64,000 bases of DNA from the NCBI RefSeq assembly GCF_900106585.1, contig NZ_FNWH01000006.1, positions 558,001 through 622,000 of the forward strand, in the 5' to 3' direction. The translations under genes and the position numbers were made by a program. Below, piece by piece: positions 8,107 to 17,477 of the stretch; the stretch's first letter is position 1, and every line of letters begins with the position of its first letter. This stretch comes from Acidaminococcus timonensis (GTDB lineage Bacteria > Bacillota > Negativicutes > Acidaminococcales > Acidaminococcaceae). The notes beneath the pieces were generated by a model. It did no database searches and was not told the DNA's origin. It was given only the letters and a program-made list of their open reading frames with translations.

Positions 8107-9272
8107 GTACTGTACTGCGGATCCCTTACGGGACGAGAGATATCCTGCCGGGAGAGGCCCGGGCCAAACGGGAGATCGAAGACAAGATCGCCAACAATTT
8201 CCTGAGCTGGGGCTATGATGAAGCCGTTACCCCCACCTTTGAATACGCGGATACCTTTGCCCTGAGCGGCGCCGGCATCAATGAAGAAAGCATGCGGTTC
8301 ATGGACCGGAACAACCGGACCCTGATGCTGCGCAGCGAAATGACCACGCCCCTGGCCCGGATGGTGGCTACCCGGCTGAAGAACGACAAGGGCGTGAAAC
8401 GACTGTTCTACATCGCCAACGTGTTCCGGCACGAACAGACCCAGGCGGGCCGCCAGTGCGAATTCTCCCAGGCGGGCATCGAACTCATCGGGGCCGAAGC
8501 TCCCATGGCGGACGCGGAAGTGCTGGCCCTGGCTGTGGAAAGCCTGAAGGCAGCGGGCCTGCAGGACTTTTTGATCAGCATCGGCCACAGCGGCTTTTTG
8601 GCCGGCCTGATGGAAGACGCCAAGCTGACGAAGAAGCAGGCGGATTTCGTGAAGAGCATGATCCTCTCCCACAATGCGGTGGGCCTGGAGGAAGCGGCGG
8701 AACGGTTCATCCCCAAACCGCTGAAGGACATGTTCCGCGACCTGCTGTACCTGCAGGGCGGCCGGGACCTGCTGGACAGCCTGGAAGCCCGGGTGACGAA
8801 CCCCAAGAGCCTGGATGCCCTGAAGAACCTGAAGGCCATCTACAAGCTGGCGGAAAGCTATGGCGTGGCTCCGTATCTGTCCTTCGACCTGTCCCTGATC
8901 CGCAATTTCGATTACTACACCGGCATGGTGTTCGAGGCCTATGCGCCCCAGATCGGGTTCAACATCTGCGGCGGCGGCCGGTATGACCATATGATGGAAG
9001 CCTTCGGGGATCCGGAACCGGCCACGGGCTTTGCCATGGGCATCGACCGGATCATCCTGTCCCTGCGGCGGGACGGCCGGCTGAACATGGATTCCAAGTG
9101 GGATATCTACGTGGCATGGGCTCCCGGGTGCCAGGCCAAGGCCATCCAGAAGGCCATGGAACTGAGAAACGGCGGCAAGAACGTGAAAGTGGGGACCAAT
9201 GCCATGACCCCGGAAGAAGCGGCCAAGGCCTGTGCGGCCAATCGGTGCGAAGCCGTAGCCTATGTAGGATAG
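8103..9272 (+). CDS. hisZ: ATP phosphoribosyltransferase regulatory subunit HisZ
   Basis: Paralogue of the histidyl-tRNA synthetase catalytic domain, 389 residues. Class II motif regions are visible (RSEMTTPLARMVA and FRHEQTQAGRQCEFSQAGIE), but the anticodon-binding domain of HisS is absent, as expected for HisZ. It forms the complex with short HisG and confers histidine feedback inhibition. The start overlaps the regulator stop by four bases. Confidence 0.93.
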   Translation: MSTVLRIPYGTRDILPGEARAKREIEDKIANNFLSWGYDEAVTPTFEYADTFALSGAGINEESMRFMDRNNRTLMLRSEMTTPLARMVATRLKNDKGVKRLFYIANVFRHEQTQAGRQCEFSQAGIELIGAEAPMADAEVLALAVESLKAAGLQDFLISIGHSGFLAGLMEDAKLTKKQADFVKSMILSHNAVGLEEAAERFIPKPLKDMFRDLLYLQGGRDLLDSLEARVTNPKSLDALKNLKAIYKLAESYGVAPYLSFDLSLIRNFDYYTGMVFEAYAPQIGFNICGGGRYDHMMEAFGDPEPATGFAMGIDRIILSLRRDGRLNMDSKWDIYVAWAPGCQAKAIQKAMELRNGGKNVKVGTNAMTPEEAAKACAANRCEAVAYVG

Positions 9273-9285
9273 GAGAGACGATACA

Positions 9286-9939
9286 ATGGATTATTTAACG
9301 ATTGCCCTGCCCAAAGGGAAACTGTTTGCAAAAAGCGTGGAGCTCCTGGCCAAAGTGGGCTACGCTGCGGAAAACGTGGTGGAGGATTCCCGGAAGCTGG
9401 TCATTACCAACGAAGAGACGAAAGTGAAGTTTTTGATCGTAAAGACCGTGGACCTGCCCACGTACGTGGAATACGGCGCCGCCGATATCGGGATCATCGG
9501 CAAGGATGTGCTGAACGAGGAACGGAAGGATATCTACGAGTTGCTGGATATGGGCTTCGGCGGCTGCCACCTGATGATGGCCGTGCCGGAGAACAAGGTG
9601 CTGCCGGAACTGACGGATTACGCCCACATGCGGGTGGCCACCAAGTATCCCCGGTGTGCGGCCGATTTCTTCGACAAGCTGGGTATGCAGATGGAGATCA
9701 TCAAACTGAACGGGTCCATCGAACTGGGGCCCATCGTGGGGCTCAGCGACAGCATCGTGGATATCGTGCAAACGGGCCGCACCCTGCGGGAAAATAAATT
9801 GAAGGAAATCGTCAGCGTATTCCCCAGCACGGCAAGACTGATCGCCAACAAGGTCAGCTTCAAGATGCAGTACGACCGGATCCGGAAACTGGTGGAAGAC
9901 CTGAAAGTGGTGCTGGCGGAAGAAAAGCCGGAAGAATAA
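9286..9939 (+). CDS. hisG: ATP phosphoribosyltransferase, short form HisG
   Basis: First enzyme of histidine synthesis, joining ATP and PRPP. At 217 residues it is the short form that lacks the C-terminal regulatory domain and needs HisZ, which is encoded just upstream. Conserved segments include ALPKGKLF at 8-15, YGAADIGIIGKDVL and SDSIVDIVQTGRTL, the PRPP-binding loop. AGGAGAGACG stands before the ATG. Confidence 0.96.
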   Translation: MDYLTIALPKGKLFAKSVELLAKVGYAAENVVEDSRKLVITNEETKVKFLIVKTVDLPTYVEYGAADIGIIGKDVLNEERKDIYELLDMGFGGCHLMMAVPENKVLPELTDYAHMRVATKYPRCAADFFDKLGMQMEIIKLNGSIELGPIVGLSDSIVDIVQTGRTLRENKLKEIVSVFPSTARLIANKVSFKMQYDRIRKLVEDLKVVLAEEKPEE

Positions 9940-9940
9940 T

Positions 9941-9975
9941 TTGTGTCCCCCGCGACGGAGGGGCGGACAAAAATC
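9941..9975 (+). repeat. Fragment of the modular hairpin repeat between hisG and hisC
   Basis: TGTCCCCCGCGACGGAG is identical to the optional block of the large repeat units (compare 7341-7360 and 16057-16075) and is followed by GGGGCGGACAAAAA. It sits inside the operon, just where many relatives carry hisD. Confidence 0.75.
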
Positions 9976-9992
9976 CAAGGAGGCATCCCCCC

Positions 9993-11144
9993 ATGAGCAA
10001 CATACAAGCCCGGGACACGTTAGCCCGGATCGAAGAGTATCAGGTGGAAACGGTACCTGATGCGGATATCATTGTCAATGCCAACGAAACCAACTGGGAC
10101 ATGACCCCGGAACTGCGGCTGGAACTGAACAGCCGGCTGGCAGAGCACCTGTTCAACCGGTATCCCTCCATGCACGGGGAGGACCTGTGCGCCGCCATCG
10201 CCGCCAAGCTGGGCTTTGACCCGGAACTGGTGGCCATCGGCAACGGTTCCAGCGAGCTCCTGGAAAAGGCCTGCTACGCCTTCGGGGGCCCGGGCCGCAA
10301 AATCGCCTGCCCCACCCCCAGCTTCAGCATGTACCAGACCTACGCCATCCTGGCGGACAGCGAACCGGTGCTGTTTCCCCTGACGGCGGATGGGTTCGTG
10401 GATCCGGATACGGTCATCGACTTTGCCAGAGAGCAGCAGCCGGCCCTTTTGATCATCTGCAACCCCAACAACCCTACGGGCAACTATAACCGCCGGGAAG
10501 GCATGGAAAAGATCATCCGGGGCGTGGACTGCCCGGTGATCATGGATGAAGCCTATCTGGAATTTGCTGTGGAAGAAGGGGACCCCCGGGAACTTTCCAC
10601 CATGGACCTGGTGAAGGAAGTGGACAACCTGCTGGTGCTGCGGACGTTCTCCAAGGCCTACGGGCTGGCCAACCTGCGGATCGGCTACGGCATCGGCAGC
10701 GCTGCGGTCATGAAGGTACTGAAAAAGGTGCTGCTGCCCTACACGGTGAACGGGTTCTCCATCATGGCGGCGGAACTGCTGTTCAGCAAACCGGACGTGC
10801 TGAAGGAACGGGTGGACATGGTGGTCAGCGGCCGCCGGTACCTGCGGGAACATCTGGAAGCCATGGGCTTTCGGGTGCTGCCCAGCGCCACGAACTTCCT
10901 GCTGGCTTTGCCGGCAGGGAAGGTGCTGGACAAACTGGCGGACGGCGCCGGTGCCCGGGATCTGCCCAGTGCGGAAAAGGCCAAGGCGGCAGGCAGCTAT
11001 CTGTTCCATGAACTGCTGAAGAAACGGGTACTGATCCGGGACTTCAGCCAGAACAACCGTCTGCCGGGCGGTCTGCGGATCTCCGTGGGCACGGCGGAAG
11101 AAAACCCCAAGATCATCGGGGCCATCAAAGAAATCGTACAATAA
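9993..11144 (+). CDS. hisC: Histidinol-phosphate aminotransferase
   Basis: PLP-dependent class II aminotransferase of 383 residues. NPNNPTGN around residue 160, the DEAYLEF segment binding the cofactor, and the Schiff-base lysine in [14 protein letters not shown] are all present. It converts imidazole acetol phosphate to histidinol phosphate. The C-terminal region contains a somewhat Ala/Gly/Asp-rich insertion ([17 protein letters not shown]) compared with the typical enzyme. AAGGAGG precedes the ATG. Confidence 0.94.
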   Translation: MSNIQARDTLARIEEYQVETVPDADIIVNANETNWDMTPELRLELNSRLAEHLFNRYPSMHGEDLCAAIAAKLGFDPELVAIGNGSSELLEKACYAFGGPGRKIACPTPSFSMYQTYAILADSEPVLFPLTADGFVDPDTVIDFAREQQPALLIICNPNNPTGNYNRREGMEKIIRGVDCPVIMDEAYLEFAVEEGDPRELSTMDLVKEVDNLLVLRTFSKAYGLANLRIGYGIGSAAVMKVLKKVLLPYTVNGFSIMAAELLFSKPDVLKERVDMVVSGRRYLREHLEAMGFRVLPSATNFLLALPAGKVLDKLADGAGARDLPSAEKAKAAGSYLFHELLKKRVLIRDFSQNNRLPGGLRISVGTAEENPKIIGAIKEIVQ

Positions 11145-11160
11145 CAGGAGGCATAGGGCT

Positions 11161-11748
11161 ATGCGGGAAGGTTGTATCGAACGGAATACGAAAGAGACCC
11201 AGATCAGCGTGAAGCTGAACCTGGACGGCACCGGCAAGGCAGACATCAAGACCGGTGTGGGATTTCTGGATCATATGCTGACCCTGCTGGCGGTCCATTC
11301 CTTTATGGACCTGACGGTGCGGGCCAAGGGCGACCTGGAAGTGGACTGCCACCATACGGTGGAGGACGTGGGCATCGCCCTGGGGCAGGCCATCGCGCAG
11401 GCCCTGGGAGATAAAAAGGGCATCCACCGGTACGGCAGTTTCCTGCTGCCCATGGATGAAGCCCTGGCCGAAATCGCCCTGGACTTTTCCGGACGGCCCT
11501 ATCTGGTGTGGAATGCGGACCTGATTCCCCGGGTGACCCTGGGCAATTTCGACACGGAAATGGGCGAGGACTTTTTCCGGGCCCTGGCCATGAACTGCGG
11601 CCTGACCCTGCACATCAACGTGCCCTACGGCAAGAACACCCACCATATGCTGGAAGCCATCTTCAAGGGCGTGGCCCGGGCCATGAGTGAGGCCGTGGCC
11701 ATGGATCCCCGGGTGCACGGGGTCATGAGCAGCAAGGGGGCACTGTAA
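11161..11748 (+). CDS. hisB: Imidazoleglycerol-phosphate dehydratase
   Basis: Monofunctional HisB of 195 residues, without the phosphatase domain of enteric bacteria. The metal-binding motifs DHML (near 38-41), DCHHTVED and the second half motifs ([15 protein letters not shown]) are present. It dehydrates IGP to imidazole acetol phosphate. ACAGGAGG lies upstream; two bases separate it from hisH. Confidence 0.95.
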   Translation: MREGCIERNTKETQISVKLNLDGTGKADIKTGVGFLDHMLTLLAVHSFMDLTVRAKGDLEVDCHHTVEDVGIALGQAIAQALGDKKGIHRYGSFLLPMDEALAEIALDFSGRPYLVWNADLIPRVTLGNFDTEMGEDFFRALAMNCGLTLHINVPYGKNTHHMLEAIFKGVARAMSEAVAMDPRVHGVMSSKGAL

Positions 11749-11749
11749 T

Positions 11750-12364
11750 ATGGAAAAAGACACCATCGTCATCATCGACTACGGCCGGGGCAACCTGCAC
11801 TCGGTGTACAACGGGCTGCTGAAGATCGGGGCGAATCCGGTGGTCTCCGCGGACCCGAAAGTGATCAAGGAAGCCCCCAAGGTGATCCTGCCCGGGGTGG
11901 GCTCTTTCGGCGACTGCATGGAGACCATGCGGGCCCGGGGCCTGGAGGAAGCGGTCCAGGAAGCCCTGGCCAGCGGCAAACCCTTCCTGGGCATCTGCCT
12001 GGGCGAACAGCTGCTGTTCGAAAGCAGCGAGGAAAGCCCCGGCGTCAAGGGCTTGGGCTATTTCAAGGGCCAGGTGAAGAAAATCGTCACCCCGTACAAG
12101 ATTCCCCACATGGGCTGGAACCGGATCACCACGGTGAATCCGTCGCCCCTCATGAAGGACGCGGACGGCCAATACGTCTACTTCGTTCACAGCTATCATG
12201 CGGTGCCGGAGGACCCGGGGATCATCACCTCCGTCTGCGAGTACGGCACGAAAATTACGGCCAGTGTGGGCCGGGGCAGCGTACAGGGCTTCCAGTTCCA
12301 TCCGGAAAAGTCCAGCTTTGCAGGCCTGGCCATGCTGACGGCCTTTAAGGAGTGGAAGCTATGA
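11750..12364 (+). CDS. hisH: Imidazole glycerol phosphate synthase, glutaminase subunit HisH
   Basis: Class I glutamine amidotransferase of 204 residues. The catalytic triad is Cys83 in GICLGEQ and His184/Glu186 in FQFHPEKS. It feeds ammonia to HisF, encoded two genes downstream. The stop overlaps the hisA start by four bases (ATGA). Confidence 0.96.
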   Translation: MEKDTIVIIDYGRGNLHSVYNGLLKIGANPVVSADPKVIKEAPKVILPGVGSFGDCMETMRARGLEEAVQEALASGKPFLGICLGEQLLFESSEESPGVKGLGYFKGQVKKIVTPYKIPHMGWNRITTVNPSPLMKDADGQYVYFVHSYHAVPEDPGIITSVCEYGTKITASVGRGSVQGFQFHPEKSSFAGLAMLTAFKEWKL

Positions 12365-13089
12365 ACATCTATCCTGCCATCGATCTGCGGGGCGGCAACT
12401 GTGTCCGCCTGGTGAAGGGGGATTTTTCCCGGGAGACCATCTACAGCAGGGATCCGGGGGCCATGGCCAGAGAATGGGCCGCCGCCGGAGCCAGCTCCAT
12501 CCACGTGGTGGACCTGGACGGGGCCCTGGCCGGTGAAAGCCGGAACCTGACGGCCATCAGGGCTATTATGGAACAGGGAGGCATCCCCATTGAAGTGGGG
12601 GGCGGCATCCGGAACATGAGCCACATTGAACGGCTGCTTGCGGCCGGGGTCCACCAGGTGATCCTGGGCTCTGCGGCGGTGAAGGATCCCCAGCTGGTGA
12701 AGGATGCCTGCAGGGCCTATCCGGGCCGCATTGTGGTGGGCATCGACGCCAAAAACGGGGACGTGGCCGTAGAGGGCTGGGAAGCCAGCGGCCACATCCA
12801 GGCGGAAGAACTGGCTAAAAAAATGGCTGATGCCGGGGTGGAGCGCATCATCTTTACGGACATCGCCCGGGACGGCATGCTCAGCGGGGTGAATGTGGAA
12901 GCCACCGTGGCGGTGGCAAAGGCTTCGGGCCTGAAGGTCACTGCCAGCGGCGGGGTGGCCAGCCTGGAAGATTTGAAGATTTTGAAAAAAAGAGAAACAG
13001 ATGGCGTCGAAGGGTGTATTATAGGAAAGGCGTTATATACCGGCGCCATTGACCTTCGCCAGGCTGTAGCGATTGCGAAGGAGGCGTAG
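12361..13089 (+). CDS. hisA: ProFAR isomerase HisA
   Basis: TIM-barrel isomerase of 242 residues. Catalytic Asp8 lies in YPAIDLR and the second acid in [10 protein letters not shown] start at the ATG at 12361 with AAGGAG nine bases upstream; an in-frame GTG three codons earlier is less likely. It converts ProFAR to PRFAR. Confidence 0.96.
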   Translation: MNIYPAIDLRGGNCVRLVKGDFSRETIYSRDPGAMAREWAAAGASSIHVVDLDGALAGESRNLTAIRAIMEQGGIPIEVGGGIRNMSHIERLLAAGVHQVILGSAAVKDPQLVKDACRAYPGRIVVGIDAKNGDVAVEGWEASGHIQAEELAKKMADAGVERIIFTDIARDGMLSGVNVEATVAVAKASGLKVTASGGVASLEDLKILKKRETDGVEGCIIGKALYTGAIDLRQAVAIAKEA

Positions 13090-13093
13090 AGCC

Positions 13094-13852
13094 ATGTTGG
13101 CAAAACGGATCATACCCTGTCTGGACGTAAAAGATGGACGGGTGGTAAAGGGGACCAATTTCGTGGGCCTGCGGGATGCAGGCGACCCGGTGGAACTGGC
13201 CAGCCAGTACGAAAAGGAACAGGCCGATGAGCTGGTGTTCCTGGATATCACCGCGTCCCTGGAAAAACGCAAATCCATGGTGAAGACCATCGAACGGACG
13301 GCCCGGGAGGTGTTCATGCCCCTGACGGTAGGCGGCGGCATCGGTTCCATTGAAGATATGCGGGCGGTGCTCCTGGCCGGAGCCGACAAGACCAGCCTGA
13401 ACACGGCGGCCGTGAAGGATCCGGATCTGATCCGCCGGGGCGCGGAAGCCTTCGGGAACCAGTGTGTGGTCCTGGCTGTGGATGCCAAACGACGGGGAGA
13501 AGATTCCTGGGAAGTGTACATCAACGGGGGCCATACCCCCACGGGCCTGGATGCCCTGGAGTGGATCAGGAAGGCCGTGAGCCTGGGAGCGGGAGAAATC
13601 CTGCTGACCAGCATGGATGCGGACGGCACCAAGGATGGCTTCGACATCGAACTGACCCGGAAAGTAGCCGAAGCGGTGCCCGTGCCTGTGATCGCCAGCG
13701 GCGGGGCAGGCTCCCTGGAAGACTTCTACGATGTACTCACAACCGGCAAGGCTGATGCGGCTCTGGCCGCTTCCGTATTCCATTATGGAACGTTTACCAT
13801 CCGCCAGGTGAAGGAATACTTGCGGAATAAAGGAGTGGACGTACGGTTATGA
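13094..13852 (+). CDS. hisF: Imidazole glycerol phosphate synthase, cyclase subunit HisF
   Basis: TIM-barrel cyclase of 252 residues. Catalytic Asp11 is in [11 protein letters not shown] and the second catalytic aspartate in [10 protein letters not shown]. It makes IGP and AICAR from PRFAR with ammonia from HisH. The ATG at 13094 (MLAKRI) follows AAGGAGGC; the open frame before it is an Arg-rich overlap with hisA. It overlaps hisI by four bases. Confidence 0.96.
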   Translation: MLAKRIIPCLDVKDGRVVKGTNFVGLRDAGDPVELASQYEKEQADELVFLDITASLEKRKSMVKTIERTAREVFMPLTVGGGIGSIEDMRAVLLAGADKTSLNTAAVKDPDLIRRGAEAFGNQCVVLAVDAKRRGEDSWEVYINGGHTPTGLDALEWIRKAVSLGAGEILLTSMDADGTKDGFDIELTRKVAEAVPVPVIASGGAGSLEDFYDVLTTGKADAALAASVFHYGTFTIRQVKEYLRNKGVDVRL

Positions 13853-14499
13853 AACTGGATGTAAGCAAATTGAAATTCGATGACCGGGGCCTGATCCCGG
13901 CCATTGTGCAGGATGTAAAGACCGACAAGGTCCTGATGCTGGCCTATATGAACGGCGAAAGCCTGGCCCGCACCATTGAGACCGGGTATACCTGGTTCTG
14001 GAGCCGCAGCCGGCAGGAACTGTGGAACAAAGGTGCCACCAGCGGCCATACCCAGAAGGTGTACAGCATTACCTACGACTGCGACGGGGATACCCTTTTG
14101 GTGAAGGTGGAGCAGAAGGGTGCCGCCTGCCATACGGGCCATTATTCCTGCTTCTTCAATCCCCTGTGGAACAGTGCCTCCGGCGAGAGCCTGCCTGTGG
14201 CCGACAACCGGCTGCCCCAGGTGATCAACGAACTGTACAAACAGATCCAGTGCTACCAGGAACGGCAGAAAGCCCAGCACAAGCTGCTGCAGGCGCCCAG
14301 CCAGGACCCGCTGCTGGAACAGATGGGGGCCGATGTGACCCGGACCCTGCTGGCTTCCAAGAACCACGATGCGGACCAGGTTGTTTACGAAATGGGCGAT
14401 TTATGGTATCATTGCCTAGTACTGCTGGCTTACCATAACATTACACCGGGCGAGATGCTGGTGGAAATGGCAGGCCGCAAAGAAGAAGACGAAAAATAA
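13849..14499 (+). CDS. hisI: Bifunctional phosphoribosyl-AMP cyclohydrolase / phosphoribosyl-ATP pyrophosphatase
   Basis: Fused HisIE of 216 residues. The cyclohydrolase half (about 1-115) has the zinc/magnesium motif [19 protein letters not shown] and [10 protein letters not shown]. The pyrophosphatase half (about 130-216) ends with the characteristic [19 protein letters not shown] segment of the MazG-like fold. It performs steps 2 and 3 of the pathway and closes the operon. A His/Asn-rich linker (QAQ... region) joins the halves. Confidence 0.95.
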   Translation: MKLDVSKLKFDDRGLIPAIVQDVKTDKVLMLAYMNGESLARTIETGYTWFWSRSRQELWNKGATSGHTQKVYSITYDCDGDTLLVKVEQKGAACHTGHYSCFFNPLWNSASGESLPVADNRLPQVINELYKQIQCYQERQKAQHKLLQAPSQDPLLEQMGADVTRTLLASKNHDADQVVYEMGDLWYHCLVLLAYHNITPGEMLVEMAGRKEEDEK

Positions 14500-14532
14500 G
14501 CAGCAAAATACCTGAAAAGCTGGAGGGCTCAT

Positions 14533-15879
14533 ATGGCTAGATTGTTTGGAACGGACGGCGTACGCGGCGTCGCCAATGGTCCTGTACTGAATGCGGAACT
14601 GGCATATAAACTGGGGCGGGCAGCGGCCCAGTATTTTGGACGGGAAGTGAAGACTCCCAAGATCCTGATCGGGCGGGATACCCGTCTTTCCGGCACCATG
14701 CTGGAAAGTGCCCTGGCGGCTGGCATCTGCAGTGCCGGGGGCAATGCCCACCTGCTGGGGGTGATCCCCACACCGGCGGTTTCCTATCTGACGGAAAAGC
14801 TGGAAGCCAATGCGGGGGTGGTAATTTCTGCCTCCCACAATCCCTTTGAGGACAACGGGATCAAGTTCTTTGCCCGTACCGGGTACAAGCTGCCCGATGC
14901 GGTGGAGGACGAAATCGAAGCCATCGTGAAGCAGCCGGTGGATTATACCCGGACGGTCACCGGCAGCAATCTGGGCCATGTCATCGACGAACCGGACATG
15001 GGCATGGAATACGTGCAGCACATTGTGGACAGCTGCCCGGTGAAGCTGAACGGGCTGAAGGTGGTCATGGACTGCGCCAACGGAGCCAACAGCGAAATCG
15101 CTCCGGCCATCCTGCGCACCCTGGGGGCCCACGTGATCCCCATCTTCCATGAACCCAACGGCATCAACATCAACAACGGCTGCGGCTCCACCCATCTGGA
15201 AGCCCTGCAGGCCAAGGTGCGGGAAGAGGGGGCCGATGTGGGCCTGGCCAACGACGGCGACGCCGATCGCCTGCTGGCTGTGGACGAAAACGGCGAACCC
15301 CTGGACGGGGACCAGATCATGCTGATCTGCGCCCTGGATCTGATGAAGGCCGGCAAGCTGAAGGACAACGTGCTGGTGACCACGGTCATGAGCAACGTGG
15401 GCCTGGCGAAAGCCATGAAGGAACACGGCGGCCGTACGGTGAAGACCAGCGTGGGAGATCGCTATGTGCTGGAAGAAATGCTGAAGCACGATTACAAGCT
15501 GGGTGGCGAACAGAGCGGCCACATCATCTTCGGCGACCTGGTACGGACCGGGGACGGCATGATGACGGCCGTGAACCTGTTGAGCAGCCTGGTGCGGCAT
15601 AACCAGACCCTGAGCCAGCTGGGTGCCCTGATGGTGAAATATCCCCAGACCCTGCTGAACGTGCGGGTGAAGGACAAGAACGGCTGGCAGGAGAATACCG
15701 CCATCGCCGATGTGGTCCGCCGGTATACAGAAGAACTGGGAGAAGACGGCCAGGTGCTGGTACGGGCCAGCGGCACCGAACCCCTGATCCGGATCATGGC
15801 CCAGGGCCCCAACCAGGTGGAACTGGATCACATCACCGAAGCCATTGCCGAAGTGGTGAGACGGGAACTGGCAGAGTAA
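14533..15879 (+). CDS. glmM: Phosphoglucosamine mutase
   Basis: Alpha-D-phosphohexomutase of 448 residues, the usual GlmM length. The phosphoserine loop ISASHNPFEDNG places the active Ser at 101, the metal loop is DGDADR, the sugar-binding loop GEQSGH and the phosphate-binding loop RASGTEPLIRI. It interconverts glucosamine-6-P and glucosamine-1-P for peptidoglycan and lipid A precursors. A strong terminator follows directly. glmS lies 20 kb away. Confidence 0.97.
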   Translation: MARLFGTDGVRGVANGPVLNAELAYKLGRAAAQYFGREVKTPKILIGRDTRLSGTMLESALAAGICSAGGNAHLLGVIPTPAVSYLTEKLEANAGVVISASHNPFEDNGIKFFARTGYKLPDAVEDEIEAIVKQPVDYTRTVTGSNLGHVIDEPDMGMEYVQHIVDSCPVKLNGLKVVMDCANGANSEIAPAILRTLGAHVIPIFHEPNGININNGCGSTHLEALQAKVREEGADVGLANDGDADRLLAVDENGEPLDGDQIMLICALDLMKAGKLKDNVLVTTVMSNVGLAKAMKEHGGRTVKTSVGDRYVLEEMLKHDYKLGGEQSGHIIFGDLVRTGDGMMTAVNLLSSLVRHNQTLSQLGALMVKYPQTLLNVRVKDKNGWQENTAIADVVRRYTEELGEDGQVLVRASGTEPLIRIMAQGPNQVELDHITEAIAEVVRRELAE

Positions 15880-15900
15880 AGGAAATAAGGATAGAGTGAA

Positions 15901-15936
15901 AAAAACCGAGAGCGCCGGCCGGCGCTCTCGGTTTTT
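15901..15936 (+). terminator. Rho-independent terminator after glmM
   Basis: A perfect inverted repeat with arms of about 16 bases (AACCGAGAGCGCC and its complement), flanked by A5 and T5. It should work in both directions. Confidence 0.95.
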
Positions 15937-15939
15937 GTG

Positions 15940-16763
15940 TATGGTGGGGGAAGGGCTTCAATCGTCAGTACGACGAAGGCGAGAGTGTAGTACTGGACCT
16001 ATCCACCGTGCTGCGCACGGTCCCCCTTCCCTTCCAGGGAAGGACAAAAAAATATTGTGTCCCCCGCGACGGAGACGACGAATAGGAGTCTCCTAGTCCG
16101 GTGGGACGTTGTGTCCCCCTGAAAGGGGGAAAGGACCCAGGGGGTTTTTAGTAGTGTCGTACGATAACAGGGAAACCATTTGAACGGGTAGTGGGGTGTG
16201 CAGTCGTTTGTACGACGAAGCCGAGAATGTAGTACTGGACCCATCCACCGTGCTGGGCACGGTCCCCCTTCCCTTCCAGGGAAGGACAAAAGAGATTGTA
16301 TCCCCCGTGACGGAGACGACGAATAGGAGTCTCCTAGTCCGGTGGGACGTTGTGTCCCCCTGAAAGGGGGAAAGGACCCGCTTGCGGGTAGGGGGTTTTT
16401 AGTAGAGACTTACGATAACAGGAGGAACTTTTTGAATGGATAGTGGGGGACTTCAATCGTTTGTATGATGAAGGCGAAAGTGTAGGGCTGGACCTATCCA
16501 CCGTGCTGGGCACGGTCCCCCCTTCCCTTCCCTTCCAGGGAAGGACAAAAGATATTGTGTCCCCCTGAAAGGGGGAAAGGACCCGCTTGCGGGTAGGGGG
16601 TTTTTAGTAGCGCCTTACGATAACAGAGGAACCTTTGAACGGATGGTGGGGGACTTCGATCGTTTGTACGACGAAGGCGAGAGTGTAGTGCTGGACCCAT
16701 CCACCGTGCATAAGCACGGTCCCCCTTCCCTTCCAGGGAAGGACAAAAGATATTGTGTCCCCC
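15940..16763 (+). repeat. Array of modular hairpin repeat units, last one interrupted
   Basis: Units start near 15945, 16189, 16438 and 16644 in the same direction as those at 6774-7672. The variable hairpin here is ACCGTGC/GCACGGT with loops of different length. The fourth unit stops after TTGTGTCCCCC at 16763, where the DUF559 gene begins; the missing right half is found at 17213-17343. Confidence 0.9.
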
Positions 16764-17132
16764 TTATACCCCCAGCCTTTTCTTCATCTCCCGGTAAATA
16801 TACTCCTTTACCCCCTGAAAATTCTTCCATATTTCCCGATTGGGGATCCGGATGACTTTATATCCCAGCTGCTCAATCCGCCGGGTCCGCAGGGCATCCC
16901 GCTCTTTTTCCACGGGATCGGCGTGCTGCTCGCCATCCAGTTCCACAATCAGTTTTGCTCTGGAACAGTAAAAATCGGCGATATAATCCAGGATGATTTC
17001 CTGACGGCGGAAGCGCACGGGATAGTCCCTTAAGCATTCGAACCAGAGCTTCCGTTCTTCTTTTGTCATCTGTTTTCGCAGTTCTTTTCTGAATCGAAGA
17101 CGTTGAGGGGTACGGTGGGAATAAAAGGGCAT
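16764..17132 (-). CDS. DUF559 domain protein (Vsr-like endonuclease fold)
   Basis: Protein of 122 residues with the DUF559 pattern: an N-terminal basic helix pair (LRKQMTKEERKLWFECLR), then a restriction-endonuclease-like core IILDYIADFYCSRAKLIVELDGEQHAD, in which Asp and ELDGEQH are the likely metal-binding positions, and the RIEQLGYKVIRIPN strand. AAAGGAG precedes the ATG. Proteins of this family resemble very-short-patch repair nucleases; cellular roles are mostly unknown. The gene is embedded in a chromosomal repeat unit and bounded by 29-bp direct repeats, with its stop codon abutting the left one. It may be a passenger or the driver of repeat mobility (inference). Confidence 0.85.
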   Translation of the reverse strand: MPFYSHRTPQRLRFRKELRKQMTKEERKLWFECLRDYPVRFRRQEIILDYIADFYCSRAKLIVELDGEQHADPVEKERDALRTRRIEQLGYKVIRIPNREIWKNFQGVKEYIYREMKKRLGV

Positions 17133-17212
17133 GAGTGTCTCCTTTAAAAATAACTGAATTTTATGGTTTTTATTACTATAGCAGAAGGGCGGATAAAAGG
17201 CAACCGGGGAAA

Positions 17213-17343
17213 AGGGAAGGACAATAGATATTGTGTCCCCCGCGACGGAGACAACGAATAGGAGTCTCCTAGTCCCGTGGAAAAGGGGGAAGGGGCCCGC
17301 TTTTGGCGGGTAGGGGGTTTTTAGTAGAGCCTTACGATCACAA
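17213..17343 (+). repeat. Right half of the repeat unit interrupted by the DUF559 gene
   Basis: 17213-17241 repeats 16735-16763 with one mismatch in 29 bases. The unit then continues with the CGACGGAGACAACGAA block, a CCCGCTTTTGGCGGG hairpin and the GTAGAGCCTTACGATCACA tail. Together with 16644-16763 it makes up one complete unit. Confidence 0.85.
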
Positions 17344-17477
17344 ATGTGACCAAAAGTTGAACTTGCCGGTGTTTTTGCGTTTAATGACGGTTGGCTTTTT
17401 TGGGGGTAGGAATTTTACCGCTGGATGGCGAACTAGGGTTGGGAGGGGCATTTTCTTCTGGAAGGAGGTGATCGGAT

